A stretch of 64,000 nucleotides of DNA from Phoronis australis (lineage: Eukaryota > Phoronida > Phoronidae). A program made the position numbers and the translations under genes. The stretch covers positions 477,143-541,142 of the forward strand of contig NMRA01000274.1 in assembly GCA_002633005.1 (NCBI GenBank), in the 5' to 3' direction. Below the pieces are notes generated by a model. That model did not search any database, was not told the DNA's origin, and was given only the letters and a program-made list of their open reading frames with translations. Positions 38,401 through 50,400 of the stretch are shown one piece after another (position 1 is the stretch's first letter; each line of letters opens with the position of its first letter).

Positions 38401-41400
38401 ATGGGCAAATACATTTGTACAGAATGCGGTGAAGACGAAGATGAATTGTACAAAGATTTTAAAGCTGGAATAATTAAAATATGCCACTGTGTAAGTTGAG
38501 GAATTGAATCAAGTAGGATGGATGGTGTACACATAGTGTACCTAATTATCGGACGGAACCTAAATATCGGACATTTCATAAAATCTTACTTTAAGCATAA
38601 TCTGAGAATTAAGTGACACCAATTTTTGTTCCGTTGTAATGCATTCAATGTCCGGCACCGTCTCGTTTTTTACAGCGTTGCCTCGTTTTGATTTCACCGA
38701 GAGAGGGTCAATTTAGACCCCCAATTCGGCCTAAAATGGACGATCACATAACTCGGTTGTAAAAGTTGAAAATAAAATATTTTTCCACAATGAAACCATC
38801 TCATTGAACTGACAATATGTCACTGTTCCATTTTTTCATTTGTTTTTAAACTCAAGTCAAACCCCGACCGCGCACGTGCGGGTGTCATATCAAGAAGCCA
38901 AAGGCAAAGAGATACTAAAAACTGCAGTGAGTTTGCACATGCTTTAGTCGTCTTCAATAATTCATCGAAACGACTTGACGCCGTCATCAGATTTCATTTT
39001 ATGGATAATTTTGTTGCGAATGGACCTGTGTTCTAGCAGCATATATGTCAAAACACTTGAGCTGAAATTCGGCTACAAGGTGCCCGCGGCCATTAGGTGG
39101 TTAGTCAGTTTTCCGTTGTGTGGCGTATGAGGAAACATGGTGTCCGATATTTAGGTTCTCCGAAGGTTTGCTTGTTGTGTTTTTTAAAGTTCAGTCGGAA
39201 CATAAATGTGGCTTTCGGTGACAAGATATAGTAACACAACAATTCTATAAAGGTAAGTCTTTATTTCAGCAAAGAATTTACAACAATCCGTAGTATTTTC
39301 AATTAAATATATATGCAAAATGTGCCAAAACGTCCGATAATTAGGTCACTTGACTGTTTTTTCAATTGTGAACTGTGTTAATGACCATGTAGTACCGGCA
39401 TGGTGTTAGGAAATGTAGGTGTTGAAGCACAAGTGGTTCTCCAGCTTGGGTTAACCTGGGCTGTGGTAATTGTTTACAATATGACGACATAGACTAACAC
39501 GTATGATTTTGGTATCATTCGATTCCTTGCAACGTTATATTTCCAAAAATATACAAACATTTCTCCTACCCCGTTCCCTTGGCTTTATCATTTACTTTCT
39601 GCTCGCACTATTTACCGGTACTCGGTATTAATGCCGCCATGTTGAATGGAAGGAGTCAGCTGGCAGTCAAAAATTGAACCGACTTCTGCAGATCGTCACT
39701 TTTCATAAGTTCAAATTGATATTTGATTTTATTTCCTGTATTTTGAAGTTTATTGCTTTTAAGTGCTTAAAATCTCCACTGAATTTTATATCAAAAACAC
39801 CAAAAAAATCACCAGGTGATCAGCTGTCAAATTAGAACACCCTGACAATATGTTAATAATCTGATCTCTAGTTTCGAGCATTTATTGGTCAAAACATACT
39901 ACTTCAAATTGGGACAACCAATCACAGTTGCTATAGATATCATTCCTTGTGTTAAGTGTGAGAAATCATCAGATATTGCTGCTCGTTTTTACGTGGTTAA
40001 TGATGTTTATAAATAAAATCAACTTACTCAGATACCGGAGGTTTAAAAGTTCGAACGTTTCGAACTGTACTCTACAGTTCTTTGTCAACAAATGGTAGGG
40101 GGGGGGGGGGCGTCCTGGTTTCCAGTCAATGTGTTCTCCGGAAGTAGTATGGTGTCATAGATGGACAGAAGTTGCAAACTTTGATCATGGTTCATGGTGG
40201 GCTTGTTGGTTTTGATGTATATGCCGTGGATTCTTTAACCTTTCTAGAAAACCAGTTTTGCTCTTTAGCCAGTAAAGTTAATGATATGATGAGGAATGGT
40301 GAGGCGTTGCATTTATGGTGGTTGTAACAACTTAGTATTTGACCAGGCTATGACCCTTTTTACTTTCCCGCAGGGCATCACAGAAGTGCTGATGTGGCAC
40401 AAGTTTGCACAAGAAACTCTTGTGTTGGTGGGTATGAGACACTGGAGTTAGGTAGCTTCATGTATCACTGTGATGTCGGTGGAGCTAAGAAACTTTTAAT
40501 CGAGTCGCTTTTCTTCTATTTTGTCATTTTTGGGATATTAGATTCATGATTGTGACATGCAGTGCTATAAAGCAAGGTTTAATGATGCTGACAATGTAGT
40601 CACTTGTCAAAACAAGGTAAATGGTGGTTTTAAGCACTTCGAAATATGACATCACACTATTTAGTGGTCTTCCTGCGACAGCTCATGTTATTCAGTACGT
40701 GTCAGGCATCAGATGGAAGTTAACAACCATGGAAAGCTTGAACAAAACCGACTCGTTTCAATTAGACGCGCAACTCATTCCCAGTGCTCTAACGGGTATG
40801 TAATGGAGTGACTTTTTCTGGTTAACAGAACTACTTTTTATCCAGGTATTCCAATTGGTTCAAAAATAAGATTCAAACGCCTATGAAATGCCAAAGCATA
40901 TTGAATACTATGCGTCAAACAAAACAAAATGATTCTTTATGGTATTCTGGGTCATTCTGTACTCTTACCCAACCAAGGCATGCGCAGTGATGCCCACACA
41001 CAAAACTCTGCATTTCATTCTCAACTTCAAAGACCACTTCTCAATATAGGTAGCACTGTGACAGTAGAATATGCACATACCAGTTGAGATTGCATCCGGT
41101 GTCAGGGTCTTTGATGTTGATTTTGCTATACCAAGCTACTTGATACATGTGTAGATGTGCTTTTTTGCCGTTTTCGAAAAACTAATGTCCATTTGCCATT
41201 GATATTTTTGTGATATTTTCAATAAAAATGATGCACTTCATATTACATATTCCTAACAAAGTTTGATAATTAACTGGCGCTTATTAAAACTGACATTTTA
41301 CTTCTTCATTTTGTCTACATCGTATATGGTAGCTACGCTCCTGCGGATGCATTCCTTAAAATTGCTGTAATAGTCAGGTGACATATACATTTTGCTCATG

Positions 41401-44400
41401 TTAATCTTCGTCTAAACTTGGGGCCTGGCCACGCTGTTGAATGGCATCTTTAAGTCTTTCCCAGAATACTCTTTGTCCTTGCGTGTCATCGCTCCATTCC
41501 AAGAATGTCTTTTTTCTGATCAGGAACTTAAGAATCGGAGTCATGTGCTCAAAGCTGACATCCTCAACAAGTATTATAATCAGTGATTGTCTCGCCTTTT
41601 GAGCATTATGCAGTGTATTAGCATGGGCGAGATTAACTTCAAATTTACACCACCCGCTCTTCACAAAGTTCTGCGTGAGCACGACTAAAACTTTTCTACT
41701 TTTTTCTATGCTCTCTGCTATGTTCTCAGAGATATCACGGCCCGGTTTGAAGTCTCGCTCATGGATACACATCTTGTAGCCAAATTCATTCTCAAGTTTG
41801 GGCAATAGCTGTTGTGTGACCAGATCACTGTCGTCTCCGCTGTATGTGATGAAACAGTCATAGGTGTACAACAGATGGTCAGTTTCTTCCAAATGATTTG
41901 ACCGTCTTGATCGCAATAGAAATATCCAATAGCGAATGTACCATCGATGTTTATAAAGTAGGCCAATAACAGCCAAGATGACAATGAACAGGCCAAATCC
42001 AGACCCACAAAGTATAACTAGCAGATGGTGACATTCAAAAAATGTTGGTCTGTACTGTAGTAGACTTTTGTGTTTCAAATTTGAACATTTGTACGGAATC
42101 GTATACGAGATCTTGAGTGTGAAAGTTTTGTTGTCATGCATCTGGCGAACCCAGTCGACATACCAAGCCAGGTTGCAGTCACAAATATAGGGATTAGAAA
42201 ATGCCTGAAAATGATTCAGTGTCGATAACACTGGTCGAAGAGAGCTTTGATTAATTGTGCGGATTTGATTCATCGATACATCCAGTGAGCGAAGGTTCTT
42301 AAGGTTCTCTAAGACTACATCGTTCCATCCGGATAGTTGATTTTGTCGTAAAATAAGACGTTCCAGACTTGTGAGATCTTTAAACAGTCGTTCAGGCAAC
42401 CCCTTTAAGTTTGTATAGCTCAAATCCAGCACTTTCAATTTGACAAGACCTTCAAACATGCATTCCGGTTTGAAGTGACCGTCGTGGGTAAAATAATTAA
42501 GAATACGCAGGTACACACCGTGCAGGATTAGATGTTCGAGACTTCTCAAGTTCGCAAAGTAGCAGACTTGTTTGGCTTTCCAAGGGTTTTCACTCAGCGT
42601 CAAGGACTTAATGTTTTTGAGGCCTGAGAATGTTCGTTTTCCAATGTTTTTTATGCCGTTATTGTCAAAATGAAGAAACTTGATTTTCAGAAGTGGTTGT
42701 AGTAGATCGTCGCTTAGTTCTTGTAGTGAATTATGGGATAGGTTGAGAGAAATAAGTTGCTCTAGTCCGGAAAAAGGAGACCGTTGGTGTACCTTGTCAA
42801 GTGCTGTTATGTGGTTGAAAGTTAAGTCCATGGATTGTATTTTTGGAAGAAATGAATTTCCTTTCTCATTAGCAAAGATGGGCAAGTGTAGAATGTTACA
42901 CTTGTTGAGCAATAAAACTCTTAATGTAGTCAATCCTTGGAGTGCTTTGGGCTGGAAAGAAGTCAGCTTAAGGTTCTTCATCATGTTCAGAATAACCAAA
43001 CGAGTTTGGCTGATAAATGTGTTATCCTCAACTGTATGGAACTTGTTTCCTGAAATATCCAGACTAGTCAACTGTTTGAAGCACAGAAATGTCCCAGTGA
43101 TATTCTTGAGATTTGTACGACTAAACCCTAGTCGCCTTATTGGTGCTTGGCAAAGCTGTTGCAACATTAAGTCAATAGATTTCTTTGTCATGTATAAGCT
43201 GTTCTCAGAAAGGTCCAGCTGTTCAAGATGTGCAAGTCCCGCAAATGTTCCAACTTCAATGTGTGAAATGTTACTTCTCAGTAAATGAAATTGCTTCAGT
43301 TTCAAATATCTGATCATCAAGAAACTGTTGTTTGTCAAAGAACTCAGGTTGTTTTGACAAATGCTTAGTTGTTTCAGTTCCCTCAAGTTTCGAAAACCTT
43401 CTCCCAAAGTTGAGTTGGTGATCAGATTTCTATCCAAGTCAAGCACCGAGAGCTTTTTAAGCTTAGTCAATACTTGATCAGGTATGCGAGTCAGGCTTGT
43501 TCTTTCGAGTGAAAGTTTCTTCAAGTTTTCGGCTCCGTTAAAAGTTCCAGTGAAGGTGTTGTTAAAGTAACGCAGGTTATTCGCAGAGAGGTCAATGGTT
43601 TGAATATTTGTTAACCCGAAAAATGCATTCTCTTCGATAAAACTGATACTGCTGTTTCTCAGGAACAGGAATTTCAGCTGTGTCAGATTAGCGAACGAGT
43701 TCTCCCTCAATATCTTCAATTCGCTGTTGTCCAAACTAAGGTACTGAGTGTCGGTTGGAATGTCCGGCGGAATCTCTCTCAGAGGCTTCTCGTGGTACCT
43801 GCCATCGCATGTCACATGTTTCCTTCGTGGGTTACATATGCATTTCGCCGGACAGTTTCCACCTGTCAAACCACTGATCACTTGCAGTAGAATGGCTAAC
43901 AGAGTCACTAATCCCAACAGTGACTTCTTCATGGTTTATCTCTCAATGCATAAATGTCTACATGTGTTGACAACCAGTTGTTGCAGGATAAAATATTAAA
44001 GTCCCTGGGCTTGTGGTTTTCTTTTGTTGTATCTAGATGTTACAGTGCAAATAAAGATCACCTGCATACTTGTTGACTGAGTCATTTTCAGTTTCATATC
44101 CTGCTAGCATGAATTTCCTGGTTGCATATTAGGGATATTTGCTTGTCCTCAATGGATGCTCTGAAGCATTGAAAAGCTATTGAAAGCCAGGAGGAGCCTA
44201 TACCCAGTAAAAAATGTTAATAGAATTAGTCCTTTGTAACTTGGGTCACCTCTTGGCTTAAACACCTAGGTGCAGTAGGTAGTGTGCTCAGATTTGTTAT
44301 GAAAAAGCATTAGTATACCTGAGGGGGTCTTAGCTGAAAAATCCATAAAAATACGCACTTGACATGATCTGGAATTGAGTAACACGTTGTCATTTTAAAG

Positions 44401-47400
44401 TAACTGCGAAGTTGTAAGTGAGATTCATTCAGGAATACAGAGGCGGATCTACGGGGGGAGCTGGGTTCAAGGGGTTGAAACCTCCTCTCGGGACAGAATC
44501 AAAAATAAAAATTTCAAAAAATGTCGCCAGGAAAATGAAATCAGCTACTAAAAACCAAAAAATTCTTACACAGAAAGAGGGAAACTCTCTCCCCTCGGCG
44601 CTATGCGCCTCGGATTCGTGCAAATCCTAAACCCCCCTTACTAAAGACCTAGATCTGACACTGGAACAATTGAATAACAAGATCATCTGTTTAACTGTGT
44701 TCAGAGAATAAATCAATTCGGCTGCACTGGATCATTCCCTGGACGCAAACGCCCCTTGCAAAATGCTGCTTTTCGATTGGTCAGTTAAGCTGTCACTCAA
44801 AAATCCTGGCTATAGGTCAGTAATAGTAAACTCCATTCCACCAGGGTGTTATCAAATAAGATTGTACTCAACTTTGAGTTAAATGTTTTGTTTATTTTCA
44901 GCGCCATTGTTCCAAAGTGATTGACAAGTACATTGAGACAGACACTATGATTATACTCTTAGACCTGATACTTCACAAGCTGCAAGCATACAGGCATGTG
45001 TTATTCAACTCTAAAGTAAAGGTATCTAAGGAAATTAAATCCTATAAATTTGTGAATTCAAAAGTCAAATTTGCTTTATAATGGCATAACTTTTTAATTG
45101 AAATTCCAATTTATTTTAATTGGTTAATTATTCTCATCAGCTGTTTGCTGTATCTGTTATCTTAGCTATTTACCTTTAGTTACCTGTTATTATAAGGTCA
45201 CAGTTTGATTGTAATCTGTTACTTACTTCATTGTCGATTTCTAAGGCGGGTTCCTGAGCACTCAATTTAATTTTCCATTTGACTTCTATTTCTAAGCCAA
45301 CTGTGAGCCCTTCATTGTTTAAATAGTAAAACAGTGACCATTTTAAGTAATATGTGAATGTTCCTAGAACCCTGAGAGATGATATGAATAGTTGCATTAT
45401 TCAACTCTCTTATTTTTTGCACAGTTAGAGAAATGCATTGTATGGTTCACATTCCAGTTTTTGAAAAGCTAGGGTGGTAAATGTCTCTGTGCTGAGGTGG
45501 ACAACAAAGGACATGTTGTTTCCTGCCCAGCTTATCAATTTTTATTGTGGGTATTGCAACTCACTGTCCAGCAGTAAAGTTTACGTAACTAGCATTAGAA
45601 TGACGAGTTCAAATAATGTCTGCCTTAAAATAGCAGTTACCACGGCAGCAGTGCCCTATCTATAGGTTCTTGGCATTGTGGGTAAATATCACAGAATCAT
45701 GGAGGGTCAGGATATGACTATTGACTTTTATATGACTTGTACCGTACCACAGTAAGATTTTAAAAAAAATTAGAACAGTCCTGGCTTGTATTGCAAAAAC
45801 TTGCGATAAGAATTGCATAGCTCTTATGAAATCATTTTCCAAGATTAATTTATACACCTTTAATTTCTATTTTGGAATTACGCAAATGCTTCTATTTCTT
45901 AGAGGAATCCAGTGTCTGAACTTAAGAAAGTGTACTGTACAAGACAAAAGTAATCAAAGGGACATGCAGTACCAGACAAAAGTAATCAGACAAAACACCA
46001 TTTCCCATCATGGTGGATAATTCTGTCAACAGCAAAAATTTCTGGTAATAACTGTTGTGGCGGCAAAATTCCAATTACAGAATGGCTTGGTTGCCTTACT
46101 AAATTTCCTGTTAATTCTTTTCATTCTCAGTCATGAGCGATAGTTTCTCTGATGGTGAATTTGACTTCTGCTCAGCCATCATGACCGGGAATTCTGGGTC
46201 ATTTTGTCTGAATACTTTTGGCTTGTATTGTACGATTCAGAACTTCTGCTGGTGCAATTTTTTGTTCCAGTTTCACATCAAATTCCTGCTTGTTCTTCTC
46301 GTCTGTGAAACGTACAACAAGTGGGCAATGCTACACAAGGACCAGGAAGCTGATGGGGAGCTAGTGGTTNTTACTTACTTCATTGTCGATTTCTAAGGTG
46401 GGTTCCTGAGCACTCAATTTAATTTTCCATTTGACTTCTATTTCTAAGCCAACTGTGAGCCCTTCATTGTTTAAATAGTAAAACAGTGACCATTTTAAGT
46501 AATATGTGAATGTTCCTAGAACCAGAGATGATATGAATAGTTGCATTATTCAACTCTCTTATTTTTTGCACAGTTAGAGAAATGCATTGTATGGTTCACA
46601 TTCCAGTTTTTGAAAAGCTAGGGTGGTAAATGTCTCTGTGCTGAGATGGACAAGAAAGGACATGTTGTTCCCTGCCTAGCTTATCAATTTTTATTGTGGG
46701 TATTGCAACTCGCTGTCCAGCAGTAAATTTTACATAACTAGCATTAGAATGACGAGTTCAAATAATGTCTGCCTTAAAATAGCAGTTACAACGGCAGCAG
46801 TGCCCTATCTATAGGTTCTTGGCAATGTGGGTAAATATCACAGAATCATGGAGGGTCAGGATATGACTATTGACTTTTATGTGACTTGTACTGTACCACG
46901 GTAAGATTTTTAAAAAAAATTAGAACAGTCCTGGCTTGTATTACAAAAACTTGTGATAAGAAATGCATAGCTCTTATGAAATCATTTTCCAAGATTAATT
47001 TAGACACCTTTAATTTCTATTTTGGAATTACGCAAATGCTTCTATTTCTTAGGGGAATCCAGTGTCTGAACTTAAGAAAGTGTACTGTGCAAGACAAAAG
47101 TAATCAAAGGGACATGCAGTACCAGACAAAAGTAATCAGACAAAACACCATTTCCCATCATGGTGGATAATTCTGTCAACAGCAAAAATTTCTGGTAATA
47201 ACTGTTGTGGCGGCAAAATTCCAATTACAGAATGGCTTGGTTGCCTTACTAAATTTCCTGTTAATTCTTTTCATTCTCAGTCATGAGCGATAGTTTCTCT
47301 GATGGTGAATTTGACTTCTGCTCAGCCATCATGACCGGGAATTCTGGGTCATTTTGTCTGAATACTTTTGGCTTGTATTGTACGATTCAGAACTTCTGTT

Positions 47401-50400
47401 GGTGCAATTTTTTGTTCCAGTTTCACATCAAATTCCTGCTTGTTCTTCTCGTCTGTGAAACGTACAACAAGTGGGCAATGCTACACAAGGACCAGGAAGC
47501 TGATGGGGAGCTAGTGGTTGTCTATGCTGCGCTTGAGTGGTCATTTTACAAGATGTCGGTTGTCACTGCTATTGGTAATTTTATGTAATTTTAGACCAAG
47601 CAGGATGTTATAAATCATATAGGGTTACTCCTGTTCCAGGATCTTGTGGGATGTATTTGGGAGCAAAAATTTTTCCATTTTTAAGCAGGATAATTACATG
47701 CACTTTTTTCAAAAAATGACAATTGAAAATGACCGTTAGTGATTGTCCATGGCTAAAAACAATGGGAGTATTTCAAATCTCTAATGGAATACCCAAATTC
47801 AAAACAGAACTCCATGCCATTGAGTGAAACTTTCTTGATTTTGTGCAAAAATAAGTTAGTTATTGAATAGTGCTGGTAATTTGAAAGTGCAATTAAGGAA
47901 CCGGGACCTTCTTCAAAAATGACTTTAGATTTGGTCCACTTGTTGCTCTAAAACCGGTCTCATCCCGTTGTATACTCAAGTTAGAAAATGATTTTTATGC
48001 TCGAGAAAGATGTAACCAATTCCTATTCGATGCTGTTATTTTTGGAGTGCAGGTGGATCGAGAAAATACTCTTGACAGCAAACTTGTTTTAGTGACTTTA
48101 AAATGTAATGCAGTGTAGTTCATCTTCCCTGAATTGTAATATTCTTATATTTATAATGTATCTGAATTGTAATATTCTTATAATTATAATGTATCTGAAT
48201 TGTAATATTCTTATATTTATAATGTATCTGAATTGTAATATTCTTATATTTATAATGTATCTGAGTGAATGGTGAAACTTACCGCAGAAAACAAATAAGT
48301 AATCAGACAATACTGTTCTGCTTTCCTGACCGCTAATTTTGTTAACCACTAAAATGACTGGTGATAACTATTAAGGTGGCAAGATTCTAATTACAAATAG
48401 TCTTGGCCACTTTACTAACTTTCCTGTTCATTCCCTTTCATTCTGAATCATGAAGGAAGACTACTCTGACTCTGAAGTTCGGCTTCCGTCCAGCTGTCAT
48501 GACGGGAATTCTGGGTAATTTTGTCTGAACACCACATGTACTTTATTCGTAGTTTTATTCCTTTGTTGAACTACAATCTATCTTAATTTCTTTTATTTCA
48601 GAAACGTTAAGCTTTTTTGCCGCTTTGAGTGTTCTCCTGTATCTCACTCAAATGAAGAGTACAAGTTGTAAAGTTAGGTGAGCATTTATTTAGTAGCCTC
48701 TGGTAGCCGAGGAAACCATTGATTGTCAGGCAAGTTGTTGATTGAACAAGTTCATTTGAAAATTTTTGGATAGTGCCGGTAGTGTAAAGAGATCGTTGTT
48801 GCTTTGTTCGTCAGTTGTTACTAGTGCTGTTCCCATTTGAAAATTCATGGAAACAATGGGGTGTATTTTGCGGGCAAAGTTTTGGGTTGGTTCACAAAGT
48901 TGACTGGATTCTGAGTTCCACCACATTTTACTGGGTTAGTACTGGGAAAATTATTCAAGATGACCTACCTGGTTTGTTGATTTAATTAAAATTCTGATCA
49001 TTGTCTGTATCATAAAACCATTGGTGCTGGCGCATGTGTTATACAACACGGAATGTGTGATGTCAGTGTTTGCCAATAGGGGCGCCACGTAACTTTCCAA
49101 TATTCATAAATCCTTTGGGGACATGACCGTTTGTGGACTTAATCCCGTGTACTTCTTTCCTAAAATATTTCTGGGATTTCAAACTACATTGGAATGGTAT
49201 ACTGGGTGACAGATTAATCGGCCATTTACATTCGTATACCAATAGCTCAGTGCGAGCCTTTTGTGAAGCAGTGTCATCTAATCACATGGTGCAGTCATGC
49301 CTTGTGCTTTTAATTGAATAAAATTATTTACAAAATTGGATATAACTGCATTTTGTTGGTTACCATGGTTAGATGACTTCCTGTTGTTAAGAAATTTGCT
49401 ATGATTTTGGCACCCCTGTTCCACACGAGCAGCATAGCATACAAAAATATTTTTCATTTTCAAAGGCTTCTAACATTGTTGTAAATGCTCATAGCACCAT
49501 CTGGTGGTAGCTGTGTGTAGAGAACTTTGAAATAACAAGGGGTTTTTGACTTTACTAATATTTACGAATATTTTATGAAAAACATGAAATTTCACTGGTC
49601 TGCAATATTGTATCTTAACTTTATGGGATTTCATCGTACTAATGTGCCAAATTGATGCTTTTGTCACTGTCTCAACTGTTTGTTCACCAGCCTCCTGGAT
49701 TATTACGTTTGGTTGTTAATGGAGACAACACTATTTCACACTGGCTAATGCTGAGTTCAGTTTTGACTTTACAAAAAACAAGTCTTAGTTCAATCCATTT
49801 CCGTATCTGTCACTTTGAATTGTAGTTGGTAGTGGTTGGGCTCTTAAATACTGCAAACCATAAAATGTGTTTTCTTTTGAGCTCGCTTATTTCGTTTGAG
49901 AACTGACGAAGGCATCTACTGTACAGGTTACTGTCAGTGTTGGAACATAATAGGTTGACTTGACACTCCCAATTATCTCCCCTTTTAGGAATTTATTTCT
50001 CAAAACTTCATTACGTGCTGTTTAATTGTTGGAGAACATAATTTATAAGATGCCTTTACCAGTTACACCCCACTAACCCTGATCATCTGCTGACAGCCAT
50101 TACCACCCTATTTCTGTTTCCAATCCAATAAACCTAATTTGGTGGAAATAATTACAGGCGAACTACTTAATAACAAAGATTTAACAGCTCAATTAACTCA
50201 AGCATGTCTTAATGATTGACTTGCTGTTTGGGTGGGGCCTACCTTGCTGTCACCAGAATTCTTTTGATGTCCTCAGAGACAAAAACAGCTTGCCTAGCCT
50301 AGTGTTGGTGTATCAAGGTCTGTTAACATTTATTCTTGTGTCGCAAACCTTGAAATTTCCTTAGTTTGATAGGACTTCATTTCCATGACATGCAGTTGAG

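Larger units (their letters stand above)
45219..46369 (+). repeat. Duplication I, copy 1 (1.15 kb, ends at 'n')
   Basis: Nearly identical (roughly 98%) to 46371-47519, in direct orientation. It carries ARV1 intron 2 sequence, a family D MITE and the first 99 bases of ARV1 exon 3. It stops inside that exon exactly at the ambiguous base 46370. Confidence 0.95.

Noticed and set aside
42680-43288. 202-codon frame antisense to TLR-A (and a similar one at 61122-61472)
   Set aside because: Mirror frame of leucine-rich-repeat coding DNA; no independent features.
43960-44000. NF-kB site upstream of TLR-A
   Set aside because: The - strand has GGGACTTTAA, which lacks the CC end of the consensus, and it is not conserved upstream of TLR-B.
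48098-48349. Repetitive open frame on the - strand
   Set aside because: Produced by the 33-bp minisatellite, whose period is a multiple of three.
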